From Hyphomonas atlantica corrig. (GTDB lineage: Bacteria > Pseudomonadota > Alphaproteobacteria > Caulobacterales > Hyphomonadaceae), in the NCBI RefSeq assembly GCF_000682715.1, contig NZ_AWFH01000001.1, positions 1 to 64,000 on the forward strand: a DNA stretch of 64,000 bases. The letters are read 5' to 3'. Position 1 is the stretch's first letter; every line of letters begins with the position of its first letter. Position numbers and translations under genes: made by a program. Below, one piece after another: positions 35,933-44,198 of the stretch. The notes beneath the pieces were generated by a model. That model was not told the origin of the DNA. It saw nothing but the letters and a program-made list of their open reading frames with translations, and did no database searches.

Positions 35933-36530
35933 GATTCACGTCCTCGAATGCGGACAAGCGCGCCTCAAGACCCGCCTTCACCGCAGGCCATTCCCGCGCC
36001 AGCACGGAGAACACCACGGTCGTGCGCACAAATCCATCCGGAAGGATGCGATTGTCCCGCAGCACGCCTTCCTGAGTTGCGCCGAGCTTCATAACGGCAG
36101 CACGCGACCGCAAATTGCGTTCATCCACATTGAAGTAGACGCGGATGGCCCCCTGCCCGAAAGCATGAGACAACAGCAAATGCTTGCAGGCGGGATTGGT
36201 CGCTCCGCCCTGAAACTCCGGCGCGTAGATCGTCATGCCGATTTCGACATTTCGCGACGCGGCATCCGGGTTCAGATAAGCGCTCATCCCAACAAAGCGT
36301 CCATCGGACGCGAGCACGGCGAACGGCACCAACGTACCTGCCTCAGTGCGCTTGCGGATAGATTTCACCCAATCCGAAATCCAGTCGCCCGGTGGATTGA
36401 AGAACGGCCAGGTTGCTAACCGCTGTCCAGAGCGCTCCGCCATGTCCCGCAGGGCTTCGGCATGCCCACCTATCTCGAACGGAACGAGGCGTACGAACTC
36501 ATTCTGAAGCGTAACAGGTTCTATCAGCAA
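35925..36530 (-). CDS. GNAT family N-acetyltransferase
   Basis: 201 aa. RimJ/RimL-like acetyltransferase: VRLVPFEIGGHAEAL, FVGMSAYLNPDAASRNVEIG(M)TIY, FQGGATNPACKHLLLSHAF and RVYFNVDERNLRSRAAVMKLGATQEG follow the GNAT order, although the acetyl-CoA loop (usually RGxGxG/A) is GGATNPA here. Probably acetylates a protein N-terminus or small molecule. The DUF4169 gene overlaps the stop by 8 bases. Confidence 0.87.
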   Translation of the reverse strand: MLIEPVTLQNEFVRLVPFEIGGHAEALRDMAERSGQRLATWPFFNPPGDWISDWVKSIRKRTEAGTLVPFAVLASDGRFVGMSAYLNPDAASRNVEIGMTIYAPEFQGGATNPACKHLLLSHAFGQGAIRVYFNVDERNLRSRAAVMKLGATQEGVLRDNRILPDGFVRTTVVFSVLAREWPAVKAGLEARLSAFEDVNHG

Positions 36531-36542
36531 CAGGACCTGCCT

Positions 36543-36842
36543 TTAGTCTTCGCCGTGCGTTTCGCGCCACTGCTCCATCGCCAGTGAGATGGCGAAGGTT
36601 TCCCGGTATTTCGGGCTGGAGGCCGGGCGCGGCGCCTTTGCAGAGGTGAGCGCCATGATCTCGGCCAGCTTGTTGTGCGCTGCGCCCGCCTGCCCCGCAC
36701 CGATATAGGCGTGCAGCTCGACCAGTGCAGACGACAGCGGGTCGTGTGCCCGGATCACGAAATAGGGTTCGTCATCGGCCAGCTTGTTCAGAATATCGAA
36801 CTGGGACGGGTTGGATTTCGATCCGACGGGAGCGTTTGCCAT
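36543..36842 (-). CDS. Hypothetical protein, 99 aa
   Basis: 99 aa from ATG 36842 (AAAGG about 9 bases upstream). The product NPSQFDILNKLADDEPYFVI followed by RAHDPLSSALVELHAYIG looks helical and acidic in the middle with a basic tail (SAKAPRPASSPKYRETF). I do not recognise a family. It lies on the same strand, 12 bases upstream of the GNAT gene (start 36530 vs end 36543), so it is probably cotranscribed with GNAT and DUF4169. Confidence 0.6.
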   Translation of the reverse strand: MANAPVGSKSNPSQFDILNKLADDEPYFVIRAHDPLSSALVELHAYIGAGQAGAAHNKLAEIMALTSAKAPRPASSPKYRETFAISLAMEQWRETHGED

Positions 36843-36915
36843 GAGCACGGCCTTTCTTGGCGGGAAGTGATTCTCTATCGCGCAGTCTAGACGCCGCCGC
36901 GCTGTCCGCCAGCCC

Positions 36916-37926
36916 TCACCGCACCGACTCTGCTATCCGGGTCTGCCGCCGATAGGCGCTCGGCGTCATGCCGGTATGCGCCTTGAATGCGCGGTTGAAT
37001 GGACCGATGGAGCCAAAGCCACAATCCATCGCAATAGACAGAATTGGCTGGTCCGCCAGATCCGGCTGCAACAGCTGGTCGCAGGCTTCCTGAATTCGAT
37101 ACGAATTGATCAACTGGTTGAAGTTCGCGAAGCCGAGATCCGACACAATGCACTGGCTGACCTTGTAGTCAGGCGTTCGCAGGCGCAAAGCGGCGTCGGC
37201 CACTTTGATATTCGGTTCCAGATAAATCCGGTCGACCTCAAGCAAAGTTGTCAGCCGCGCCGCCAGAGCCGGATCGCACGGCACGCTGCGGCTACGATCT
37301 GTCTTGCGCGTCTTGCTGACTTCCAGAGGGTTACGACGCCGATACAGCACAGCAAGGCTCGCCCCCATCAGGGCTAGCGACGCCGCAACGATACGAAACT
37401 CGTCCTGCCACGCGTCCAGTCCCGGCTGGTCAGCGAGCAGTGACACCGTGACTAGCCCGGCATATCCGCCAGCAAAGCTCAGGCGAAATCTTCGCTCCGA
37501 CGCTGACGCGTTCATCCCGTCAATCGCTTCTACAAATGTCATCAGCAGCATGGCTGACCCGATCAGGGATTTCATGCTGGCGACGACCCCCAACATGCCA
37601 CCGACGTGGGATTCCGGGGCCAGATAGTTGATCAGACATGTCAGATAGAGAACACCAACGACCAGCGCGGGCCAGGCCTTACGTTCGGCTTCCTTGCGGA
37701 ACAATTCCCGCGACAGGAGCCACGCCAATCCGCAAGGCACGAAACTGATCAGCACCAACAAGACACCAAGCTGCAGCACATGGCTGCCCACGAAATATTC
37801 GGCGACGAAAGCTGCAACTGACAGCGCAAAGGCGGCCCAGTAGATCGCCAGAGGCGATGCCGGCCCGGACGGCAAGCTTCGCCAAAACGTCCCGAGATTT
37901 CCCAGCGAAGCACGCGCAATGTTCAT
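36916..37926 (-). CDS. Membrane-anchored AraC-family transcriptional regulator
   Basis: 336 aa. The N-terminal 210 residues hold about six hydrophobic segments (IYWAAFALSVAAFVAEYFVG, LQLGVLLVLISFVPCGLAWLL, ALVVGVLYLTCLINYL and others). The C-terminal 100 residues are a two-helix AraC DNA-binding domain: LEPNIKVADAALRL, FANFNQLINSYRIQEACDQL and IAMDCGFGSIGPFNRAFKAHTGMTPSAYR. So it is probably a membrane sensor and DNA-binding protein in one. It is divergent from the DUF2306 gene, and the intergenic region has a perfect 8-bp-armed palindrome. Confidence 0.85.
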   Translation of the reverse strand: MNIARASLGNLGTFWRSLPSGPASPLAIYWAAFALSVAAFVAEYFVGSHVLQLGVLLVLISFVPCGLAWLLSRELFRKEAERKAWPALVVGVLYLTCLINYLAPESHVGGMLGVVASMKSLIGSAMLLMTFVEAIDGMNASASERRFRLSFAGGYAGLVTVSLLADQPGLDAWQDEFRIVAASLALMGASLAVLYRRRNPLEVSKTRKTDRSRSVPCDPALAARLTTLLEVDRIYLEPNIKVADAALRLRTPDYKVSQCIVSDLGFANFNQLINSYRIQEACDQLLQPDLADQPILSIAMDCGFGSIGPFNRAFKAHTGMTPSAYRRQTRIAESVR

Positions 37927-38009
37927 GAGGTATCATCCTGATGTCTGCGATCCGGGGCCAGCTTAGGCCTTCGCGACGCCAAATTCGACGTTTTTCTTCG
38001 GAAATCCTC

Positions 38010-38027
38010 GCCGATTTCCAAATCGGC
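38010..38027. promoter_or_regulatory. Operator-like palindrome between the AraC regulator and DUF2306 genes
   Basis: GCCGATTT and AAATCGGC are perfect reverse complements separated by CC. A second overlapping inverted repeat, GGAAATC/GATTTCC (38000-38019), shares one arm. Placement between divergent genes, about 84 bases from the AraC start and 61 from the DUF2306 start, makes it a plausible operator. Confidence 0.45.
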
Positions 38028-38054
38028 AAGACGCTGAGCCTCAACACCTTCACG

Positions 38055-38080
38055 CCTTTCGGGTCTGAAAACCCGGAAGG
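38055..38080 (+). promoter_or_regulatory. Leader hairpin that buries the DUF2306 ribosome site
   Basis: CCTTTCGGGT (38055-38064) can pair with ACCCGGAAGG (38071-38080): nine Watson-Crick pairs and one G-U around a 6-base loop. The 3' arm contains GGAAGG, the Shine-Dalgarno sequence of the GTG at 38088. Folding would block translation. Confidence 0.45.
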
Positions 38081-38087
38081 ACTCATT

Positions 38088-38888
38088 GTGCCCACATCTC
38101 CCCCGCCCCTCACTCTCTGGAACAAGATTCTCGGTCGAACCGGCATCGCCTGGTTTTGCGTCGCAGCCATTGGCCAGACCGCATTCATACTCTTCATTGC
38201 CAGCTATTACGGCGTGCGCACCGCCACGGGAAACTATGCTGGCTGGAACGACAAGAGCCTGATCAAGGGGCATGTACCGGGCGATGATGCGGGCAATCTT
38301 ATGTTTGCGCTACACGTCTTGCTCGCCGCCGTGATGACGTTCACCGGACTGATCCAGCTGGTGCCTGTGCTCCGCCGAAAATTCCCCAAACTTCACAGAT
38401 GGTCAGGACGCATGTTTCTGGTGCTGGCCTGTTTCCTTGCCCTTGGGGGGCTGTGGCTGACCTGGGGACGGGTGACATACTTGTCGCTCGTTTCAGCGGT
38501 CAGCGTGTCGCTGAATGCCGTGCTGATCCTCGTCTGCGCCGCCTATACATTGCGGTTTGCATTGGCACGCCGTTTTGCAGACCATCAACGCTGGGCGATG
38601 CGCCTGTTCATGGTCGCCAATGGCGTCTGGTTCATCCGCGTCGGCTTGATGGGCTGGATCCTGATCAATCAGTCCCCGCGCTGGATGAACAGCACGATGA
38701 GCGGGCCTGCCGACATCGTCATCAGCTATGGCAGCTTTCTGATCCCGCTCGCCGTATTGGAACTTTACTCCGCCGCGCGCCGCAGTCGCTCTGTGCCGGC
38801 CAAGGCCGCGGCCAGCCTGCTCGTCGCAGGGGCCACGGTCTTCACCGGGATCGGCATTCTCGGCGCGTCAATGTTCCTCTGGTTCTAA
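38088..38888 (+). CDS. DUF2306-family membrane protein
   Basis: 266 aa from GTG 38088, chosen for the GGAAGG 8 bases upstream; a longer frame from 37941 would begin in an unlikely basic stretch overlapping the palindrome. About seven transmembrane helices: the segment NLMFALHVLLAAVMTFTGLI, LHRWSGRMFLVLACFLALG, QRWAMRLFMVANGVWFIR and FLIPLAVLELY fit DUF2306 (predicted cytochrome- or heme-like redox membrane protein), with conserved histidines in the HVLLAA, LHRW and DHQRW segments. Its stop overlaps the convergent SDR stop by four bases (CTAA). Confidence 0.8.
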   Translation: MPTSPPPLTLWNKILGRTGIAWFCVAAIGQTAFILFIASYYGVRTATGNYAGWNDKSLIKGHVPGDDAGNLMFALHVLLAAVMTFTGLIQLVPVLRRKFPKLHRWSGRMFLVLACFLALGGLWLTWGRVTYLSLVSAVSVSLNAVLILVCAAYTLRFALARRFADHQRWAMRLFMVANGVWFIRVGLMGWILINQSPRWMNSTMSGPADIVISYGSFLIPLAVLELYSAARRSRSVPAKAAASLLVAGATVFTGIGILGASMFLWF

Positions 38889-39694
38889 CTGGAGGAAACG
38901 ATGCCGCCATCGCAGGGCACGGTGTGGCCGGTAATATAGTTCGATGCCTTGGACGACAGGAACATGGCGAGGCCGGCAATGTCAGACGGCTGGCCCACGC
39001 GGCCCGACGGATTCTGGTCGCCGATCTTCTGCCAGTCCACGCCTTCGGTTTCGCCTTTGAAGCCGACGCCGGTGGAGAGCATGTAGGTCGGGAACGGACC
39101 CGGCGCGATGCCATTGCAGAGAATGTGCTCCCCAGCCAGATGCGCGCCCATGAAGCGCGTCAGATGGATGACGGCGGCCTTTGACGTGCCGTAGGCAAAA
39201 CCGCTCATGGGCGAGGTGTGCATGCCATCAATCGAGGCGATGTTGATCACCCGGGCCGGATTGTCGGCGCTTGCCGCCTTGCGCAGCAATGGCATCAGTT
39301 TCTGTGTCAGGAAGAACAGGCCCTTCACATTGACGTCCATCACCTTGTCCCAGCCATGCTCCGGGAAGTCTTCCAGCTTCGCGCCCCATGCGACGCCAGC
39401 ATTGTTTATGAGAACGTCGACCTTGTCTTCGCGCTCGGCAATTTCCTTGGCGAGGTGCTCAATGCCAACCATCTGGCCCACATCGGATGGGATGGCATAG
39501 ATTTCACCGCCATATTGCGACTTCAGACGCTCAACCGTTTCTTCGCAGGCATCCGCCTTGCGGGAAGAAATGATCACTTTGGCGCCATTGGCCAGGAAGC
39601 CAGCCGAGATCATTTCGCCAATCCCGCGCGAACCGCCAGTTACGACGACCGTCTTGCCGGCCACCGAGAACAAATTACTGAAATCCATATCCAT
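38885..39694 (-). CDS. SDR-family short-chain dehydrogenase
   Basis: 269 aa from ATG 39694 (GGAGG 8 bases upstream). Classical SDR features: the cofactor motif TGGSRGIG, LINNAGVAWG, the catalytic Ser in NIASIDGM, and YGTSK (Tyr/Lys pair). The C-terminal PCDGG signature fits the FabG-like/glucose-dehydrogenase-like subgroup. Substrate unknown. Convergent with DUF2306 by a 4-base stop overlap and 84 bases upstream of sulP's stop on the same strand. Confidence 0.9.
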   Translation of the reverse strand: MDMDFSNLFSVAGKTVVVTGGSRGIGEMISAGFLANGAKVIISSRKADACEETVERLKSQYGGEIYAIPSDVGQMVGIEHLAKEIAEREDKVDVLINNAGVAWGAKLEDFPEHGWDKVMDVNVKGLFFLTQKLMPLLRKAASADNPARVINIASIDGMHTSPMSGFAYGTSKAAVIHLTRFMGAHLAGEHILCNGIAPGPFPTYMLSTGVGFKGETEGVDWQKIGDQNPSGRVGQPSDIAGLAMFLSSKASNYITGHTVPCDGGIVSSS

Positions 39695-39777
39695 CCGACT
39701 TTCCTCCAAGTTTCTGATCGGCGTTCCTGATGGCGGAACAACCGGCCTGGCGCAAGGAGATTAGGTCGCAGGAAAGA

Positions 39778-41415
39778 TCAGTGGCCGCCGCCAAATGCGC
39801 CTGTGCGAACCGAATAATCGACCGCCACGGCGTATTCCGGATCGTCATCAGAATCGACCATCAACTGGCCAGCCTTGGTCAGAAGCTTGTGGCAATCGCG
39901 GGACAGATGGCGCAATTGCAGCGTCTTGCCCTGCGCTTCATAGCGGCGGGCCAGATCCTCGATTGCCTGTAGGGCCGACTGGTCCACAATGCGCGAACGC
40001 ATGAAGTCCACGATTACGACGTCCGGATCCGTTTCCGGGTGGAAGAGTTCGGCGAAACCATCTGTCGATCCGAAGAAAAGCGGGCCTTCGATCTCGTAGA
40101 CGTGGGCGCCGGGCGTGCGGACACTGTCACGCTCGATCACGCGAATCCGGCGCGCATTGTTCCACGCATAGGCCAGCGCCGACACGATCACGCCCACCAC
40201 AACAGCCGTGGCGAGATCGTAGAACACTGTCACGACAGTCACCAGCACAATGACGCCCGCATCCAGAAGCGGAATGCGCGTCATGATGCGCAGACTGTTC
40301 CACGCAAAAGTGCCGATCACGACCATGAACATGACGCCGACCAGAGCCGCGAGGGGAATCTGCTCAATCAGGCTGGAGCCGACAAGAATGAAGGCGAGCA
40401 GGAACAGCGCCGCAGCAATGCCCGCAAGGCGCGTGCGCCCACCGGATTTCACATTGATCATCGACTGACCAATCATGGCGCAGCCACCCATGCCGCCAAA
40501 GAAGCCTGTGATCACATTGGCCGTGCCCTGCGCGATACATTCCTGGCTGGCCCCGCCCCGCTTGCCGGTAATCTCACCAACAAGGTTCAGCGTCAGCAGG
40601 CTCTCGATCAGGCCAATGGCAGCGAGAATGACCGCGTAAGGCAGGATGATCTTGAAGGTTTCAAATGTCAGCGGCACGCTCGGGATATGGAAAGGCGGCA
40701 AGCCGCCCTCGATCGACGCCATGTCGCCAACGCGTGGCACATCCAGCCCGAACGCGATCACCACGCCCGCCACGATAGCGATACCTGCCAGCGGCGCAGG
40801 AATGATCTTGGTGAATTTCGGCAAGGCCCAGATGATCAGCATGGTGAGCGCAACCAGCGCCAGCATCAGCGCGAGCGGCCAGCCGCTCATCCATTCCCCG
40901 CCCGACATGCCGTGCCCGGAAACTTCTGCCGTTCCTGGCACCTGGAACTGGGTCAGCTGCGCCATGAAGATCACAATGGCGAGACCGTTCACGAAGCCAA
41001 GCATCACGGGGTGCGGCACAAGGCGGATGAATTTGCCAAAGCGGAAGACCCCTGCCGCAAGCTGCAGGATGCCCATCAGCACAACCGTCGCGAACAGGTA
41101 TTCAACGCCATGCTGCGCAACGAGCGACACCATGACGACGGCGAGGGCCCCGGTCGCCCCGGATATCATGCCCGGCCGACCGCCGATCAATGCTGTTACC
41201 AGCCCGACGATGAAGGCCGCATACAGGCCCACCAGGGGGTGCACTCCCGCCACGAAGGCGAAGGCCACGGCCTCCGGCACAAGCGCCAGCGCCACGGTCA
41301 GGCCCGAAAGCAATTCAATCTTGATCCGGTCTGGCGTGAACTTGGAGAGATTGGCCTGCGAGAAATTCTGCGCGCCGAGGCGATCCGCAAAGGCTGCAAA
41401 AGACGATTTTACCAC
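39778..41415 (-). CDS. SulP-family anion transporter with STAS domain
   Basis: About 545 aa, start taken as GTG 41415 because residues before it are Cys/His-rich and look non-coding; the ATGs at 41475 and 41469 have no ribosome site. The SulP core begins with ELLSGLTVALALVPEAVAFA and runs through about 11 helices with GFVNGLAIVIFMAQL and ANVITGFFGGMGGCAMIGQS. The C-terminal STAS domain has PDVVIVDFMRSRIVDQSALQAIEDLARRYEAQGK. It imports sulfate, bicarbonate or similar anions. It is the next gene downstream of ccdB on the same strand (129-base gap). Confidence 0.87.
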   Translation of the reverse strand: MVKSSFAAFADRLGAQNFSQANLSKFTPDRIKIELLSGLTVALALVPEAVAFAFVAGVHPLVGLYAAFIVGLVTALIGGRPGMISGATGALAVVMVSLVAQHGVEYLFATVVLMGILQLAAGVFRFGKFIRLVPHPVMLGFVNGLAIVIFMAQLTQFQVPGTAEVSGHGMSGGEWMSGWPLALMLALVALTMLIIWALPKFTKIIPAPLAGIAIVAGVVIAFGLDVPRVGDMASIEGGLPPFHIPSVPLTFETFKIILPYAVILAAIGLIESLLTLNLVGEITGKRGGASQECIAQGTANVITGFFGGMGGCAMIGQSMINVKSGGRTRLAGIAAALFLLAFILVGSSLIEQIPLAALVGVMFMVVIGTFAWNSLRIMTRIPLLDAGVIVLVTVVTVFYDLATAVVVGVIVSALAYAWNNARRIRVIERDSVRTPGAHVYEIEGPLFFGSTDGFAELFHPETDPDVVIVDFMRSRIVDQSALQAIEDLARRYEAQGKTLQLRHLSRDCHKLLTKAGQLMVDSDDDPEYAVAVDYSVRTGAFGGGH

Positions 41416-41544
41416 GGGATGACACTCTTCATTGTGAGGGCAGGAAGATGTTTGCCGCCGTATGGCCATCTTCATGGCATCGCGCAACCGCAGGCGTGAG
41501 AAAACCAATGCGTTTCCAGCCCCTGCCCGCACCTTGGGCGACTT

Positions 41545-41841
41545 TCAATTTCCGAAGAACAAACGCGAAAGCGCGCGGGAGATTTCGTACTCATATGCGA
41601 GCAAATCTCCCATCCGGCCTTCAAGACTGGATTTGCGAATTCCAGCCAGCAGATGAACCCCGAGGATAAATCTGTCCCCGTTTAATACGACTTCCGGTGT
41701 GATGATCTCCATCGGCATGGCTGCGCCAGCGGGGTACAGCGGCGCAGCCAGCACAATATCTCCCGTGTCCATGCTGGGATACTGCAAGATCACAACTGGT
41801 GGCTTGCCGTGACTCAAGCGATGAACGGCGAGACGCTCCAT
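41545..41841 (-). CDS. ccdB: CcdB-family toxin (DNA gyrase poison homologue)
   Basis: 98 aa, against 101 for F-plasmid CcdB. The order of segments LAVHRL, VVILQY, MDTGDIVLAAPLYPA, ITPEVVLNGDRFIL, GVHLLAGI, EYEISRALSRLF matches the CcdB fold. F-plasmid CcdB ends in WGI, residues essential for poisoning gyrase; here the end is FFGN, so W is F and I is N. The toxin may therefore be weaker or have a different target. The gene starts 3 bases after the antitoxin stop, the usual antitoxin-first order. Confidence 0.82.
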   Translation of the reverse strand: MERLAVHRLSHGKPPVVILQYPSMDTGDIVLAAPLYPAGAAMPMEIITPEVVLNGDRFILGVHLLAGIRKSSLEGRMGDLLAYEYEISRALSRLFFGN

Positions 41842-41844
41842 TCG

Positions 41845-42258
41845 CTAGAGCGCCCGCAAATCATCGGACCATAGGCCTTCACGCTCGACCAGCTTGTTCC
41901 AGCTGTCGACGGCCTCGCGGTTTTTCTCGTTCCATGCATCCATACGTGCCCGCTTCACGGCTTCTTCTACAGCCGTGCGGGCAATCGCATTGGGATCTAA
42001 GCCTAGCGCACGCGCCTCGGAGGCAAGCGCAGGCTCAAACGGAGTAGCCTCTTCGCTGACACCGCCGGAGATTCCGAGCAATTCCGCCGCTGTTACTTCG
42101 CCATCGGTCGCAGCCTCAATACGCTTCGCTGCCTCAACAGAAGGTCGCTTCAGTCCCCGCTCGACTTCGGACAGGAACCCCTTTTGCAAACCTATCTGTT
42201 CCCCAAGCGATGCAAGGGAGCGCCTGTTTGCTTTGCGCCATCCAGAAAGCGAACTCAT
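41845..42258 (-). CDS. ccdA: XRE-CcdA fusion antitoxin
   Basis: 137 aa. The first 60 residues are a Cro/XRE helix-turn-helix: SLASLGEQIGLQKGFLSEVERG (split as helices about 14-35) then SVEAAKRIEA. A linker follows (65-77). Residues 78-137 match the C-terminal part of chromosomal CcdA: ALASEARALGLDPNAIART, VEEAVKRARMDAWNEKNREA, VDSWNKLVEREGLWSDDLRAL. Ordinary CcdA is about 70-80 aa with a ribbon-helix-helix DNA-binding domain; here an XRE domain appears to replace or supplement it. It would bind CcdB with its tail and repress the operon with its head. Confidence 0.78.
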   Translation of the reverse strand: MSSLSGWRKANRRSLASLGEQIGLQKGFLSEVERGLKRPSVEAAKRIEAATDGEVTAAELLGISGGVSEEATPFEPALASEARALGLDPNAIARTAVEEAVKRARMDAWNEKNREAVDSWNKLVEREGLWSDDLRAL

Positions 42259-42262
42259 GTTG

Positions 42263-42293
42263 AGAACTTATGTTCACAACTAGTGAACGTCAA
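42263..42293 (-). promoter_or_regulatory. Autoregulated promoter/operator of the XRE-CcdA/CcdB genes
   Basis: Reading the minus strand, TTGACG (42293-42288) is a -35 match and TAAGTT (42270-42265) a weak -10 after a 17-base spacer. Inside the spacer sits GTTCAC (42272-42277 on the plus strand) with GTGAAC (42283-42288) as a 17-bp inverted repeat, and GAAC/GTTC (42264-42275) is a second, shorter one. Transcription would start close to the ATG at 42258, so the mRNA may be leaderless. Confidence 0.5.
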
Positions 42294-43679
42294 TCACCCC
42301 GGCGAAATCATCTTGGATGGGTCGACGATGTTGTCGAAATCGTCGCCCGGGATGCCGTCGGCGATGGCCTCCTCGCGAAGCGTCGTCCCGTTCTTGTGGG
42401 CCGTCTTGGCAATCTTGGCGGCGCGGTCATAGCCGTATTTTTCCTTCAGCGGCGTCACCAGCATCAGCGAGTTTTCGAGGCCGCGCTGAATATTGTCGAG
42501 GCGCGGCTCGATACCGACAACGCAGTTTTCAGTGAAGCTGATTGCGGCGTCGGCCAGCAGGCGGACAGACTGCAGGAAATTATAGGCCATCATCGGGTTG
42601 AACACGTTCAGCTCGAAGTGACCCTGAGACCCTGCGAAACCGATTGCGGCATTGTTGCCGTGAATGTGCGCGCAGACCTGTGTCAGCGCTTCACACTGGG
42701 TCGGGTTCACCTTGCCCGGCATGATGGAGCTGCCCGGTTCGTTTTCTGGCAGAGCCAGTTCGCCAAGGCCGGAACGCGGTCCGGACCCGAGGAAGCGGAT
42801 GTCGTTCGCAATCTTGAAGCAGGACATAGCCACCGTGGTGATCGCGCCATGCGTGAACACCATCGCGTCATGCGCGGCCAGCGCTTCGAACTTGTTCGGT
42901 GCCGTCGTGAACTTCAGGCCGGTGATCGCCGCGATCTTTTCAGCGACTTTCTCGGCGAACCCTACAGGCGAGGCGAGACCGGTGCCGACGGCCGTGCCGC
43001 CTTGTGCCAGTTCCATGAGCTTTGGCAGGGTCAGTTCGATCCGCTCGATGCCGTTCTGCAGCTGCTGGGCATAGCCGGAGAATTCCTGGCCGAGCGTGAC
43101 CGGCGTGGCGTCCTGCGTGTGCGTGCGGCCAATCTTGATGATGTCAGCCCATTCCTTGGCTTTGGAATCGAGCGCATTGTGCAGAACCTGCAGCGCCGGG
43201 ATCAGGCGGTGCACGACTTCCTCGGCGCAGGCGATGTGCATCGCTGTCGGGAATGTGTCGTTTGACGACTGGGACATGTTCACATGGTCATTCGGGTGAA
43301 CCGGCTTCTTGGAGCCTTTTTCCCCGCCAAGAATCTCGATTGAGCGGTTTGAGATGACCTCATTCGAGTTCATGTTGGACTGGGTGCCCGACCCCGTCTG
43401 CCAGACAACCAGCGGGAAATGATCGTTCAGCTTGCCTTCGATCACTTCTTCGGCGGCCTGCACGATGACCTTGCCGAGGTCCGGATCCATCTTGCCGAGG
43501 TCCATGTTCGCTTCGGCAGCGGCCTTTTTCACGATGCCCAGCGCGCGGATGATGGGCTCGGGCTGCTTTTCCCAGCCGATCTTGAAGTTTCCGAGGCTGC
43601 GCTGCGCCTGTGCGCCCCAATAGGCATCATCAGAAACTTCGATTGGGCCCATCGTGTCGGTTTCGGTCCGCGTCGTCAT
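42294..43679 (-). CDS. fumC: Fumarate hydratase, class II
   Basis: 461 aa from ATG 43679; the upstream frame is likely non-coding. It hydrates fumarate to malate in the TCA cycle and is the oxygen-stable type. The signature [17 protein letters not shown] (about 317-333), [15 protein letters not shown] near 99-113, and [19 protein letters not shown] are present. It belongs with mdh in the TCA cycle, though 26 kb away. The XRE-CcdA gene begins 35 bases after its stop on the same strand. Confidence 0.96.
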   Translation of the reverse strand: MTTRTETDTMGPIEVSDDAYWGAQAQRSLGNFKIGWEKQPEPIIRALGIVKKAAAEANMDLGKMDPDLGKVIVQAAEEVIEGKLNDHFPLVVWQTGSGTQSNMNSNEVISNRSIEILGGEKGSKKPVHPNDHVNMSQSSNDTFPTAMHIACAEEVVHRLIPALQVLHNALDSKAKEWADIIKIGRTHTQDATPVTLGQEFSGYAQQLQNGIERIELTLPKLMELAQGGTAVGTGLASPVGFAEKVAEKIAAITGLKFTTAPNKFEALAAHDAMVFTHGAITTVAMSCFKIANDIRFLGSGPRSGLGELALPENEPGSSIMPGKVNPTQCEALTQVCAHIHGNNAAIGFAGSQGHFELNVFNPMMAYNFLQSVRLLADAAISFTENCVVGIEPRLDNIQRGLENSLMLVTPLKEKYGYDRAAKIAKTAHKNGTTLREEAIADGIPGDDFDNIVDPSKMISPG

Positions 43680-43886
43680 GGTCTTGAATCCTCGTGCGTG
43701 GAAAAGCTTTCGAGCCGGGTTTAGCCAAGTGGGCGCACATGACAAGGTGTTGCCGGTTTACTGGCCCGATACGCCGCAGCCGCCTGTCGGACTGCTGGCT
43801 TGCGCTCGTCCCCTCGCCGAGCCTAGATTGCGCTTGTGCCGGGCCGCCTGACAGCCCCTCCCCTGCAAGCTGAGCCAGGATACATC

Positions 43887-44198
43887 TTGAATACCTTCGC
43901 CCACGCCCTGACCCAGCCGGAGACTCTCGTCCTGATGGCACTCGCCTTCGGGCTCGGCTTCCTTGTGCGCGGTATCGGGAAGAACTCGACCTCGCCGCCA
44001 ATCCTGACACAGGCACAGGTCGAAGATGCCCTCTCACGCGTCACCAAGGCCCGCTGGGCCGAGATCGACCGCGCAATTGACGACCGCAAGAAACTCCTCG
44101 CCATCAAACTGCTTCGGGAGCAAACCGGCCTCGGCCTGAAAGCCTCCAAGGAGGCCATCGAGGCCCGCATGCAATCCCGCCACCGGATGCGCGGATGA
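43887..44198 (+). CDS. Membrane-anchored protein with a ribosomal L7/L12 C-domain-like tail
   Basis: 103 aa from TTG 43887 (AGGA 6 bases upstream); a GTG at 43836 is the alternative. One transmembrane helix (about 13-29, TLVLMALAFGLGFLVRG), a short linker, a charged helix ALSRVTKARWAEIDRAIDD, then LLAIKLLREQTGLGLKASKEAIEAR (about 70-94), which closely resembles the bL12 C-terminal motif IK.VRE.TGLGLKEAK. The role is unknown; a ribosome- or factor-tethering function is speculation. It overlaps RusA by ATGA. Confidence 0.68.
   Translation: MNTFAHALTQPETLVLMALAFGLGFLVRGIGKNSTSPPILTQAQVEDALSRVTKARWAEIDRAIDDRKKLLAIKLLREQTGLGLKASKEAIEARMQSRHRMRG

Noticed and set aside
40039-41499. A 486-aa open frame antisense to sulP
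   Set aside because: Its composition (very His-, Arg-, Asp- and Gln-rich) is typical of a reversed hydrophobic gene, and SulP and STAS motifs are clear on the other strand.
43836-43886. GTG at 43836 as the start of the L12-like membrane protein
   Set aside because: There is no ribosome site before it, and the TTG at 43887 has AGGA 6 bases upstream. It is left as an alternative.
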